Shown here: positions 43,895 to 54,059 of the stretch, piece after piece | Numbering within the stretch: the first letter of the stretch is position 1 | Layout: the number at the start of each line of letters is the position of its first letter | Assembly (NCBI RefSeq): GCF_002959915.1 | Contig: NZ_PPDE01000008.1 | Coordinates: 620,001 to 684,000 of the forward strand | Length of the DNA stretch: 64,000 nucleotides | From: Veillonella atypica KON | GTDB lineage: Bacteria; Bacillota; Negativicutes; Veillonellales; Veillonellaceae | Direction: 5' to 3' | Program-made: the position numbers and the translations under genes | The notes under the pieces: model-generated | The model's input: the letters and a program-made list of their open reading frames with translations, nothing else | Told to the model about the DNA's origin: nothing | Database searches by the model: none

Positions 43895-45697
43895 TTATAC
43901 CAAGGATTGTTCTTCTTCCTCTACATCTGGTTTTATGTGTAATTCTTTTAATTGTTTAGGTTCTACTTCAGATGGCGCTTGGCTCATGATATCAGAAGCG
44001 GATTGTGTTTTAGGGAATGCGATAACGTCGCGGATGGATTGGCGTTTAGCCATCAACATAACGAGACGATCAAGACCAAATGCACAACCTGCATGAGGTG
44101 GCGCACCGTATTTAAATGCATCAAGCATAAAGCCGAATTTAGATTTAGCTTCTTCTTCGGATAAACCAATTGCTTTAAATACTTTTTCTTGTACGTCAGA
44201 TTGATAAATACGCAAGGAACCACCACCGATTTCAACGCCGTTCAATACCATATCGTAAGCAATTGCTTTTACGCTACCAGGATCGGATTGTAATTTATCA
44301 AGATCTTCGTGGCGAGGCATTGTGAACGGATGATGCATAGCAACATAGCGTTTTTCATCTTCGTTATATTCGAACATAGGGAAATCTGTTACCCATGTGA
44401 AAGCCAATTTATCTTCGTCAATCATATTCATACGACGAGCCATTTCAAGGCGCAATTCACCAAGTGCACGAGCAACAGTTGCTGGTTTATCAGCAATCAT
44501 CAATACGAGATCGCCGCCTTTAGCACCCATTTTTTCACCGATATTGCGGATTGTATCTTCGCCTAAGAACTTCATGATTTGAGATTTAATGGAACCATCT
44601 TCATTGAAGCAAGCCCAAGCCAAACCTTTTGCACCATAGCGATTTACATATGCTACCAAATCATCGAGTTCACGACGAGGAATACCTGCATCACCAGGTA
44701 CAACGATACCTTTTACGATACCGCCATTGTCGATAACAGAGCGGAATACTTTGAATTCAGTATCTTTTACGAGTTCAGTTACATCTGTGAAAGCCATGTC
44801 AAAACGAAGATCTGGTTTATCAGAACCATATTTATCCATCGCTTCATCCCATGTAATACGAGGCATAGGCAATGGAATTTCTTTGTCCAATGTCTTTTTG
44901 AACACTTCTGCAACCATTTGTTCCAATAGTGCATAAATGTCCTCTTCATCAACGAAGCTCATTTCCAAGTCGAGTTGTGTGAATTCTGGTTGACGGTCTG
45001 CACGCAAATCTTCATCGCGGAAGCAACGTACGATTTGGAAATATTTTTCATAGCCTGCTACCATCAAAATTTGTTTGAAAATTTGTGGAGATTGAGGCAA
45101 TGCATAGAATGTACCTGCATTCACACGAGAAGGTACTAAATAGTCACGCGCGCCTTCTGGTGTAGATTTTGTAAGCATAGGTGTTTCGATTTCAAGGAAA
45201 TCGCGGCTATCGAAGAAATCGCGCATAGCCTTTGTTACCTTATGACGCAAAATCAAGTTGCGTTGCATTTCTGGACGACGCAAGTCAAGATAACGATATT
45301 TCAAGCGGATATTTTCATCTACATCGATATTATCTTGAATGTAGAATGGAGGTGTTTTCGCAGAATTCAATACGCGAAGTTCTTCACAATACATTTCATA
45401 AGCGCCTGTAGGCAAGTTAGGATTGATTGCTTCTTCATCGCGTTTTGTAATTTTACCACGTACACAAAGCACATATTCATTACGAACATCTTCAGCCTTG
45501 TGGAAAGATTCCACATTATGATCTGGGGATGCTACAACTTGAACGATGCCAGAACGATCTCGCAAGTCCAAGAAGATCAAACCGCCATGGTCACGACGAC
45601 GTTCAACCCAACCACATAATACAACCTCTTTACCTACTTCTGCTTCAGAAATAGTGCCACAACCGTGTGTACGGTGTAAGCCTTTCATTGTTTCCAT
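43895..45697 (-). CDS. aspS: Aspartate--tRNA ligase
   Basis: AspRS of 600 residues, the long bacterial form. Parts in order: OB-fold anticodon domain (1-105), the class II core with motif 2 (FRDEDLRADRQPEFTQLD), the bacterial GAD insert (about 290-420) and motif 3 (GCAFGLDRLVMLM near the C-terminus). Whether it also charges tRNA-Asn depends on residues I have not scored; no asnS or gat genes are in view. It follows hisS by seven bases, a common Firmicute pair. Confidence 0.96.
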   Translation of the reverse strand: METMKGLHRTHGCGTISEAEVGKEVVLCGWVERRRDHGGLIFLDLRDRSGIVQVVASPDHNVESFHKAEDVRNEYVLCVRGKITKRDEEAINPNLPTGAYEMYCEELRVLNSAKTPPFYIQDNIDVDENIRLKYRYLDLRRPEMQRNLILRHKVTKAMRDFFDSRDFLEIETPMLTKSTPEGARDYLVPSRVNAGTFYALPQSPQIFKQILMVAGYEKYFQIVRCFRDEDLRADRQPEFTQLDLEMSFVDEEDIYALLEQMVAEVFKKTLDKEIPLPMPRITWDEAMDKYGSDKPDLRFDMAFTDVTELVKDTEFKVFRSVIDNGGIVKGIVVPGDAGIPRRELDDLVAYVNRYGAKGLAWACFNEDGSIKSQIMKFLGEDTIRNIGEKMGAKGGDLVLMIADKPATVARALGELRLEMARRMNMIDEDKLAFTWVTDFPMFEYNEDEKRYVAMHHPFTMPRHEDLDKLQSDPGSVKAIAYDMVLNGVEIGGGSLRIYQSDVQEKVFKAIGLSEEEAKSKFGFMLDAFKYGAPPHAGCAFGLDRLVMLMAKRQSIRDVIAFPKTQSASDIMSQAPSEVEPKQLKELHIKPDVEEEEQSLV

Positions 45698-45704
45698 TCT
45701 ACTG

Positions 45705-46976
45705 TCATCCTTTCACCAAAGAAGATATACGTTCAGAAACAGATGCTAATGGCACTGTTTCTTGTTCACTTGTTTCCATAAAACGAATGATGGCCTCTTG
45801 CTTAGCCAATTCATCATCACCCACTATGATAACATATTTTGCATGAATTTTGTTAGCATATTTTAATTGAGCCTTCATACTTTTACCTTGTCCATCCATT
45901 TCCGCAGTGATATATGCGCTACGCAATGTTTGACAAATCTTGAAAGCTTCTATTTTTGCAGCCTCTCCAAGGGCTACTACAAATACAGCTGGTTCGATTG
46001 TCGGTTCAGGCAACAGATTTTGTTTTTCTAAAGCCAACAACAAGCGTTCCATGCCCATTGCAAAACCAATAGCTGGTGTATGAGGACCATCGAGTTCCTC
46101 TACAAGGCCATCATAACGACCACCACCGGCAACGGCACTTTGCGCACCTAATGGAGTATATTGAACTTCAAAGGCAGTTTTTGTGTAGTAATCTAGGCCA
46201 CGAACCAAACGTGGATTTAGATTATATTGAATATTCGCCGCATCAAGTAATGTTTTAAGTTCTTCAAAATGGGTATTACATTCTTCGCATAGATGTTCAT
46301 GAATCTCAGGAGCGCCTACGGATAAGGCTTTGCACGTTTCATTTTTGCAATCCAATAAACGTAATGGATTTTTGTACAACCGCTCTTGGCAATCTTCACA
46401 AAGTTGATCTTTTTTAGGTTCAAAGAATTCGATCAACTTTTGACGATACGTAGGACGACAGTTTGGACAACCTACAGAGTTCACCTCTACATTGAGATCC
46501 TTAAGACCAAAATCTTTCAACAACTGTACGATCATACAGATAACTTCGCTATCCACTACAGGAGATGGAGATCCGAGTACTTCTGCACCAAATTGATGGA
46601 ATTCACGATAGCGACCAGCTTGCGGTTTATCGTGACGGAACATAGAACCCATATAGAACCATTTTGTTAAATTTTCTTTACCATACACCTTATTTTCAAG
46701 GTAAGCCCGTACGGCAGAAGCCGTATTTTCAGGGCGCAATGTATAGCTTTGTTCCTTGTCATCGCCAGTGGAGAAGGTATACATTTCCTTTGATACTACG
46801 TCCGTAGTTTCCCCAATGCCCCGCAAAAATAATTTTGTATCTTCAAAGGCAGGTGTGCGAATTTCACTAAAGCCATAAGCTTTACAAATTTCGCGCATAT
46901 GCTGTTCTATATAATGCCAATTTACAATTTGTTCTGGCAAGAAATCTTGTGTACCTCTTGGTCTTTTAATAGCCAT
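45705..46976 (-). CDS. hisS: Histidine--tRNA ligase
   Basis: HisRS of 423 residues. Motif 1 region begins KRPRGTQDFLP, motif 2 is FYMGSMFRHDKPQAGRYREF (split by the loop), the histidine-specific LVRGLDYYTKTAFEV follows, and the C-terminal anticodon domain is at about 325-423. I start at ATG 46976 with GGGAGG upstream; the longer frame to 46991 overlaps hemZ. It is cotranscribed with hemZ and aspS. Confidence 0.96.
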   Translation of the reverse strand: MAIKRPRGTQDFLPEQIVNWHYIEQHMREICKAYGFSEIRTPAFEDTKLFLRGIGETTDVVSKEMYTFSTGDDKEQSYTLRPENTASAVRAYLENKVYGKENLTKWFYMGSMFRHDKPQAGRYREFHQFGAEVLGSPSPVVDSEVICMIVQLLKDFGLKDLNVEVNSVGCPNCRPTYRQKLIEFFEPKKDQLCEDCQERLYKNPLRLLDCKNETCKALSVGAPEIHEHLCEECNTHFEELKTLLDAANIQYNLNPRLVRGLDYYTKTAFEVQYTPLGAQSAVAGGGRYDGLVEELDGPHTPAIGFAMGMERLLLALEKQNLLPEPTIEPAVFVVALGEAAKIEAFKICQTLRSAYITAEMDGQGKSMKAQLKYANKIHAKYVIIVGDDELAKQEAIIRFMETSEQETVPLASVSERISSLVKG

Positions 46977-48403
46977 TACACAACCTCCCAAAATGATTTA
47001 CATAATGCATGCCGCTTAGCTAATAAAGCATCTAATGTATCTGTATATACATCTACATCCTTTGGCATGTGTTGCTTTTTCTGTCTAAACGCAGGAGCCT
47101 TCATCCATTTAGATGATCCACCTGGTCCCATAGACATAATTGTTTGCCGCTCTTCCATAATTTGAATATTATATTCACACGCTTTACCTGGCAATGTATA
47201 CCCAATATTTTCGAGTTGACCTCTCATATATTGTTGGCGATATAGATAATACGGCACATAACCTGCCTGCTCTAATCGCTCCTGAGCATACTGCACCATG
47301 TGTTTTACCACGGACTCATCAGGTACATCATGTTGCATGTTCAAATCATATAGCGGACTACCACGTTTGATAGCTAACGTATGAATTGTAACATTTTCAG
47401 GCAAATTATGACAAATATAATCCATGTTATGAACCATATGTTTTATATTTTGCCCTGGCAGTCCTGCTATAAAATCCATATTAACAGCAAAATTTGTATG
47501 TTTTTTAACATATTGATACATATCATCGATATCTTGTGCCCTATGTCCACGCCCGATGCGGCGTAATATGGTATCGTCCATCGTTTGAGGATTAATGCTA
47601 ATGCGATTCACATGACACGCTTGCATAGACTGTATTTTTTCAGTGGTTATGGAATCTGGTCTTCCCGCTTCAACCGTGAATTCATGCCCTTCCGGTATCA
47701 ATGCAGATAATCCAGTTAGGACTCGATGAAAGTCTTCATTATTCAATATAGTGGGTGTACCACCACCCATATAGAGCGTTTTAATGTGCAAATTGTAACT
47801 TTCACAAATCTGGCGCACATCATCTATATCCTCTAATAAGGCTGCTATGAATTCAGATTGTCGATGATACTCTTGATATAAGCCGTATGGAAATGAACAA
47901 TATATACAACGTGTTTCGCAAAACGGAATCCCACAATAGAGACTTATATCCTTATTAGAATGAGACTCTAAAAAAGGACGTTGATATTGTCCAATACGGC
48001 TAAGAATATCTAATTTTTCCAAAGACACAGAAAACTCGTCCCCAATGTGACGAGTTGCATCCTCTAATGAACCATATTGGTCTATATATTTATGAAGTAA
48101 TTTAGTAGGACGCACCCCTACCATCGTGCCCCACTCATTATGAGCAGGTAAACCTTGTTCTGTACGCAACAACACGAGTAAGGACTGGCCTATTGAGCGT
48201 CGCCCCATAGAAGATACAGGACCTGTCAAAGTATGTTCAACACCTCGAATAGACACGGTCAAGACATACATATCATCACGCTTAACAGCCTGTAGGATTA
48301 CATCAGCCTTTTCATTGCGCGAAAATAGCCCTGCTGCGCCACAGTTGTGGGCCACTACCGATCCAAGCGGTAGTGGCCCTGTGTAATGATATCCATTAAG
48401 CAT
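46976..48403 (-). CDS. hemZ: Oxygen-independent coproporphyrinogen dehydrogenase-like protein HemZ
   Basis: A radical SAM protein of about 475 residues resembling Bacillus HemZ. The cluster motif is YCGIPFCETRCIYCSFPYG (about residues 156-174; C-x3-C-x2-C then Phe). The family GGGTP motif is MGGGTPTILNN. The N-terminal 150 residues are HemZ-specific. Members oxidise coproporphyrinogen III or act as haem chaperones; which applies here is open. I use ATG 48403, overlapping the fur-family stop by eight bases, rather than TTG 48430. A Fur-type gene directly upstream fits iron or haem control. Confidence 0.88.
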   Translation of the reverse strand: MLNGYHYTGPLPLGSVVAHNCGAAGLFSRNEKADVILQAVKRDDMYVLTVSIRGVEHTLTGPVSSMGRRSIGQSLLVLLRTEQGLPAHNEWGTMVGVRPTKLLHKYIDQYGSLEDATRHIGDEFSVSLEKLDILSRIGQYQRPFLESHSNKDISLYCGIPFCETRCIYCSFPYGLYQEYHRQSEFIAALLEDIDDVRQICESYNLHIKTLYMGGGTPTILNNEDFHRVLTGLSALIPEGHEFTVEAGRPDSITTEKIQSMQACHVNRISINPQTMDDTILRRIGRGHRAQDIDDMYQYVKKHTNFAVNMDFIAGLPGQNIKHMVHNMDYICHNLPENVTIHTLAIKRGSPLYDLNMQHDVPDESVVKHMVQYAQERLEQAGYVPYYLYRQQYMRGQLENIGYTLPGKACEYNIQIMEERQTIMSMGPGGSSKWMKAPAFRQKKQHMPKDVDVYTDTLDALLAKRHALCKSFWEVV

Positions 48404-48884
48404 GATGTGACATTTTATCGAGCTTTTCAAGTTCTGCTGGCGTCATATGCGCTTGGCAATCACTGCAGTAACCATATACTTTTAATTGATGATCGATGGT
48501 ACGGAAATTCAATTTCTTTGCAATGATAGATTCCAATGTTTCTAGCATATCATCTTCAAACTCGGAAACCTTACCACATTTTACACAGATCAAATGATGA
48601 TGGAAATGGGCAAACTCTTCGTCATTTAATTCATAACGATTACGGCCATCACCAAAGTCAAGACGTTTTAACAAATCTAGTTCTGTAAATAAATCCAATG
48701 TACGGTAGATAGTAGCAAGTCCGATATCTGGCGCTACTTCTTTTACCAATACATATACGTCTTCTGCACTCAAGTGATTTTCTTCAGCATCGATGAAAGC
48801 TTGTAAAATCGTTTGACGTTGTGTAGTCAATTTATATTTTTTATCTTTAATGCGTTCTTTTAATTTTTCCAATGTTGTATTCAT
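48396..48884 (-). CDS. Fur/PerR family metalloregulator
   Basis: A 162-residue Fur-superfamily repressor. The N-terminal winged helix includes LTTQRQTILQAF and GLATIYRTLDLF. The metal sites show HFHHHLICVKCGKV and the second zinc pair YGYCSDC, so both structural-zinc CxxC motifs are present. The sequence does not separate Fur (iron) from PerR (peroxide) with certainty. It lies upstream of hemZ and downstream of an MBL hydrolase within one transcript. Confidence 0.92.
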   Translation of the reverse strand: MNTTLEKLKERIKDKKYKLTTQRQTILQAFIDAEENHLSAEDVYVLVKEVAPDIGLATIYRTLDLFTELDLLKRLDFGDGRNRYELNDEEFAHFHHHLICVKCGKVSEFEDDMLETLESIIAKKLNFRTIDHQLKVYGYCSDCQAHMTPAELEKLDKMSHHA

Positions 48885-48914
48885 AATTACTATCCCCTTT
48901 ACTAAATAAATTAA

Positions 48915-49550
48915 TTAAGCACCTACAAATGGATTATATTGTTTTTCATAACCAATTTGTGTTTCTGGACCATGTCCAGGATATACCATAGTATTGTCTG
49001 GCAATGTATATAACTTTGTTTTAATCGCGTCGATGAGGGCATCATAATCACCTTCTACAAAATCAGTGCGCCCCACAGATTGATTAAATAAAGTATCCCC
49101 AACAAATACTAAACCCGGCATATAGTAGCATACGCCGCCAGGTGTGTGACCTGGTGTTTCGTATACTGTCAAATCAATAGCACCACATGTGATGTGATCA
49201 CCTTCATGAACCTCTATAATGCGTCCTTTTACGGTAATCGGTGTAGGATTGCTATAATTGCTTAGATTCAATTCCGGATCACTTAAGTATTTCACATCAT
49301 TATGATGTATATAGATAGGCACATCGTAAGCATCTACAATGCCTTGTACGCCACCGATGTGATCCCCATGACCATGAGTTAAGAGAACTGCTTTCGGCTT
49401 TAAATTATATTTTTTTAAAGCATCGAGTACCTCTGTCGTAGCAGGATCGATAATGAACGCTTTCCCCTGTTCCTTATCGCCTATCACATAACAATTGGTT
49501 CCAAGCGGTCCTAACGGCATACGCATGAGAACTAAATTTGATGTATCCAT
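48915..49550 (-). CDS. Metallo-beta-lactamase fold hydrolase (glyoxalase II-like)
   Basis: A 211-residue MBL-fold protein. The metal ligands are THGHGDHIGG (about 57-66), a His in YETPGHTPGG, an Asp in FVGDTLFNQSVGRTD and a final His in VYPGHGPETQIG. The short length, without the glyoxalase II C-terminal domain, matches the YqgX-type family, which acts on thioesters or unknown substrates. Its ATG overlaps the rel stop. Confidence 0.9.
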   Translation of the reverse strand: MDTSNLVLMRMPLGPLGTNCYVIGDKEQGKAFIIDPATTEVLDALKKYNLKPKAVLLTHGHGDHIGGVQGIVDAYDVPIYIHHNDVKYLSDPELNLSNYSNPTPITVKGRIIEVHEGDHITCGAIDLTVYETPGHTPGGVCYYMPGLVFVGDTLFNQSVGRTDFVEGDYDALIDAIKTKLYTLPDNTMVYPGHGPETQIGYEKQYNPFVGA

Positions 49551-51788
49551 TATGCACCACCTTTACTACGTTGTACCGTGTAAACTTCACGGATACGACG
49601 CAATTTAGTCATAACAAAATCAAGTTGCGATATATCTCGAATTTCAACAACGATGTTGATCATTACATTTTTCGTATTTTCAAGGACTTTGGCATTCATA
49701 TTGGTAATGGTAATTTTCAATTCTGAAAGCACCGCCATTACCTCCATGAGGATTCCTGATCTATCATAGGCTTGAATATCGATGCCTACATGGAAGGATT
49801 CACTCGATGCTTCATCCCACGAAACTTCAATCATACGCTCTAGATCTTCCGGTGTATGACCAAGGCTTGTACAATCAGAGCGATGTACAGAAACACCACG
49901 ACCTCTTGTAATATAACCGATAATATCGTCGCCTGGTACAGGATTACAACATTTCGCCATACGAACCATAACACCAGGTTCGCCTTTTACGAGAACACCA
50001 GTGCCATTCTTAGCCTTTTTGGCCCCTTGTACCTTTAACTTTTCAATGATTTGTTCCGTTGTTTTACGAGCATCTTCATGCTCTTTAGATTTTTTGTATA
50101 GTTCAACTAATCGCAATAGAACGGTACTTACCGGTATCCCACCATAGCCACAAGCGGCATAGAGTTCATTTTCAGTATTGGACTTCAACTGTTTTACAAC
50201 TTGTTGAATGCGATTGTCACTACAAAGCTCTTTCCAACTATAATTGAGGCGTTTTGCTTCGCGCTCAAGTGCTTCAAGACCCTTTTCAATATTTTCTTCT
50301 TTATTTTCTCGTTTGAACCAATTACGGATTTTGTTCTTACTTTCAGAGGAGCCTACAATATTGAGCCAATCAAGGCTTGGTTTACCAGTTTTAGAGGTAA
50401 TGATATCGACGATATCCCCATTTTGCAAGGTGTAATCCAGAGGCACAATTTTACCATTAACCTTTGCCCCTACACAACGATGGCCTACATCGGTATGAAC
50501 GCGATAAGCAAAGTCGAGTGGTACAGAACCGATAGGCAACTTGACCACATCACCCTTAGGTGTAAATACAAATACCTCACCAGAGAATACGTCTAATTTC
50601 AAAGCATTAACAAGTTCCTTAGGATTAGACGTATCTTGCCATTCTAACACTTGACGAAGCCATGCAACCTTCTGGTCAAATTCTTTATCAGCGCCCTTAT
50701 TACCTTCTTTGTAACGCCAGTGAGCGGCGACACCATATTCGGAAACACGATGCATTTCCCATGTACGAATTTGGATTTCTACAGGTTGCCCCATCGTACC
50801 GATAACCGTAGTATGCAAGGATTGATACATATTGGATTTCGGCATGGAAATATAATCTTTAAACCGATAAGGCAACGGTTTCCAAATGCTATGAGCAATA
50901 CCTAGAACGGCATAGCAATCCGGTACAGTATCAACAATAACGCGTACAGCCAATAAATCATAAATTTGAGACAAGTCGCGATTATCCTTTTTCATCTTTT
51001 TATAGATACTATAAAAATGCTTTGGTCGTCCCTTGATATCCGCTTTGATACCGGCCTCACCAAGAGCCTTCGTCAATTGTTCCATCGTATCGTTAACGAT
51101 ATCTTCACGGGCTTGACGCTTTTGTTTCATTTGATCAACGAGATCATAGTATTTATCTGGTTCTAGGTACCGGAAGGATAAATCCTCCAGTTCCCATTTT
51201 ACGTTGAAAATACCAAGGCGATGAGCTAAAGGAGCAAAAATTTCCAACGTTTCCTTAGCAATGCGTTTTTGTTTATCGCTACGCATATCTTTTAAGGTAC
51301 GCATATTATGCAACCGGTCACCCAGTTTGATAACGACAACGCGCACGTCTTTCGCCATGGCTAAAATCATCTTGCGATAATTTTCCATTTGGCGATCTTC
51401 TTTAGTTTCATATTGGAACTGATTTAATTTTGTTACCCCATCAACGAGGAACGCCACTTCAGCGCCAAATAATTTTTCAATATCTTCCTTTGTATACTCC
51501 GTATCCTCAACGACATCGTGGAGCAAGGCTGCAATCAATGTAATATGATCGATTTGCAAATGCGCCAAAATCTCTGCCACTGCAAGAGGGTGCATGATAT
51601 ACGGTTCACCAGAGGCTCTAAATTGACCTTCATGGGCTTTATCTGCAAGGGTGAAAGCCTTCATGATTTGGTCGCATTCATCATCTCCTAGATACGAATG
51701 CACATAATCCATAAACTCTTTTAAGGCCTCTTCTTTATTAAAGCCTTTTTGTTCAACTAAGGCTTTGCCTTCTTCATTTATGGTCATC
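49550..51788 (-). CDS. relA: Bifunctional (p)ppGpp synthetase/hydrolase
   Basis: A long Rel protein, about 745 residues, the stringent-response enzyme. It has an HD hydrolase (LLHDVVEDTEY about 90-100), the synthetase domain (DRLHNMRTL precedes it; synthetase residues SIYKKMK and YDLLAVRVIV), then TGS (VFVFTPKGDVVKLP), a zinc-finger-like region (CCNPVPGDDI) and a C-terminal ACT domain. Both catalytic halves look intact, so it should make and degrade the alarmone. The recJ stop overlaps its ATG ATG start; either Met may be used. Confidence 0.94.
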
Positions 51789-53781
51789 ATTGTATCACCT
51801 CCTGCGGACTATATGTAATAAACGTAACGGATGTTGTCAAATCAAGCTTACCATTGATGACATTCCAACGGATCATCGCTTGTCCATTATCGTTCGTTTC
51901 TTCGCTAATAATACCTAATTCTTTAAACACATCAAGGGCCATCAATGCAGATGAACCATTTTGATTGGTGGGTTTACGCCGCAAAATTTCTTGTTCCACA
52001 TGGTATAAAGAATTAGCGCCGCCTTTTAATGCGAGGCGTACAATTGTATATATTTCACGTAAACCTTCAGCACTTAATTGAATAGGTTCTTCTATGATAG
52101 GCTCTATATCTTGAATCATGAGTTGTGGAGATACAAAACCTTGCCATTCATTTTTTTGAAGTGTAAAGGCAACTTTCACATTCATGCCTTGAAAAATATG
52201 TCTAAACAAATCAGGGCGATTCCAAGCGATAGCATCAACGCTACCATTGGCGGTGGCTAAAATCACCTTACAGTGATTTTTAAGTTGCCCCATCAGCATA
52301 ATGTCCTGCACCTTAGCATCCATAACGCCAAATATAGGGGTACTATTGCCCATCCCATACGGTTCTAAGGCGGACACACAATCTACAATATCAACATCGA
52401 TATCATCAACGGGCAATGTGGCATCAATGGATACAACAGGAATATACTCATCAGGAGAAACATGAGCCTTACAATACTCGGTTAAGCGCTGACGCAATTC
52501 ATCAATACGGCTAGCATCTATACTAAATCCAGCCGCTGCGGCATGGCCGCCAAATTGAATCAATATATCTTCACAGGATTTTAATGCATTATATATATTA
52601 AAACCTTCAATGCTACGACAAGAGCCTTTACCTACGCCATTATCAATGCTAATAACAAGTGTAGGCTTGTAAAACTCTTCTACCAATCGCGATGCGACGA
52701 TACCGATAACACCGGGATGCCAATTTTCTCCAGCTACTACTGTTACATAATCTGCTAGATGACCTTGAGCAGCCACATTAGCGCGGGCCCCTTCGTGAAT
52801 AGAGCGTTCTATTTCTTGACGTTCCATATTCGTTTCTTGTAATTCTTGAGCAATTGTTTCTGCCAAATCTACATCGTCCGTAACAAGTAGCTCAACGGCA
52901 CGCGTTGCATGAGTAACACGGCCTGCCGCATTTAGGCGCGGTGCTAAGGTAAATCCAATATGTCCTGCGGTGATCGTTTTATCATGTAAGCCGGCCACAT
53001 CGATAAGTTTATCGATGCCTAAATTAGGCAACTCATTCATCTTCTTAAGTCCAGCCTGAACGATGATGCGGTTTTCTCCAACCAACGGAACGACGTCAGC
53101 AACGGTTCCAAGTGCAACGATATCTAAATCATCAAGATACCACTCTCCGCATTGACGCAACCAGAGCGCTTGGCATAATTTAAATGCAACGCCTACACCG
53201 GATAAGTGTTTATCCCTATAAGGACAATCTGGTTGTTTGTGATTGATAATGGCACGGACAGGTGGAATTTGAGGCGGTGCCGTATGATGGTCTGTAATAA
53301 TGATATCGATGCGATCACAAACGGCCTCGACAATATCATAAGAGCTAATACCACAGTCCACGGTTATCACCAAAGATGCACCATCAGAGATAATATGCTC
53401 TAATGCCTCTAAATTTAATCCGTATCCCTCGCTTTGGCGTTCAGGAATATAATAGCTTACGCGAGCCCCCATTTTAACTAAAAAGCGATATAACAGCGAT
53501 GTAGCCGTAATACCATCCACATCATAATCTCCATAGACGACTATAGATTTTTTTGCTTCTATGGTTTCTAAGATGAGCGCAACCGCCGTTTCCATATCCT
53601 TTAAGGTAAAGGGATCAAGCAAATCTTTAAGTGTACCTTCTAAGAAGCGATGGCCTTCATCGCTATCTATATTCCGATTCACCATCAATCTTGCTACAAT
53701 CGGATTTACACCGAGTTCACGGATCAATGTATTTTCTTTTTCTGTATCCCTTGGCATAATATGCCAACGTTTCTTCTTCAT
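51787..53781 (-). CDS. recJ: Single-stranded-DNA-specific exonuclease RecJ
   Basis: RecJ degrades 5' single-strand ends in recombination and mismatch repair. The 664-residue protein shows the DHH phosphoesterase motifs VVYGDYDVDGITATSLL (about 78-94), VDCGISSYD and IITDHHTAPP. The DHHA1 domain follows with VGKGSCRS and FGGHAAAAGFS, then the OB fold. The C-terminal 100 residues are poorly conserved. I start at ATG 53781 because GAGG sits nine bases upstream. It heads the recJ-rel-MBL-fur-hemZ-hisS-aspS run; the apt gene common in Bacillus is absent. Confidence 0.94.
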   Translation of the reverse strand: MKKKRWHIMPRDTEKENTLIRELGVNPIVARLMVNRNIDSDEGHRFLEGTLKDLLDPFTLKDMETAVALILETIEAKKSIVVYGDYDVDGITATSLLYRFLVKMGARVSYYIPERQSEGYGLNLEALEHIISDGASLVITVDCGISSYDIVEAVCDRIDIIITDHHTAPPQIPPVRAIINHKQPDCPYRDKHLSGVGVAFKLCQALWLRQCGEWYLDDLDIVALGTVADVVPLVGENRIIVQAGLKKMNELPNLGIDKLIDVAGLHDKTITAGHIGFTLAPRLNAAGRVTHATRAVELLVTDDVDLAETIAQELQETNMERQEIERSIHEGARANVAAQGHLADYVTVVAGENWHPGVIGIVASRLVEEFYKPTLVISIDNGVGKGSCRSIEGFNIYNALKSCEDILIQFGGHAAAAGFSIDASRIDELRQRLTEYCKAHVSPDEYIPVVSIDATLPVDDIDVDIVDCVSALEPYGMGNSTPIFGVMDAKVQDIMLMGQLKNHCKVILATANGSVDAIAWNRPDLFRHIFQGMNVKVAFTLQKNEWQGFVSPQLMIQDIEPIIEEPIQLSAEGLREIYTIVRLALKGGANSLYHVEQEILRRKPTNQNGSSALMALDVFKELGIISEETNDNGQAMIRWNVINGKLDLTTSVTFITYSPQEVIQ

Positions 53782-53972
53782 AATCCAAAACCTCGGTGAC
53801 ATGTATATAAAATAATGTTGATGAATAATGTAATAATTCATAATCAATATTAACATTGTTTATAAATCTATTATCATTATCATTTTCTTTCATTATACAA
53901 TAAACGCCCTTATAAATAAAGGGTTTTATCATTATTTTCCATATATAATTTACTTGTTTTTCTCAACAAAAC

Positions 53973-54009
53973 AGCACTGCTTATTATCATTCTCATAATA
54001 AGCAGTGCT
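53973..54009 (-). terminator. Terminator after hydG
   Basis: A perfect 15-bp stem (AGCACTGCTTATTAT with its complement, seven-base loop), followed by GTTTTGTTG on the minus strand. The remaining DNA to recJ (53782-53972) is AT-rich and must hold the recJ promoter. Confidence 0.87.
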
Positions 54010-54059
54010 TGTTCATATAGTTATATACTATTTTTTACACATGAAATATTAGCAAAAAA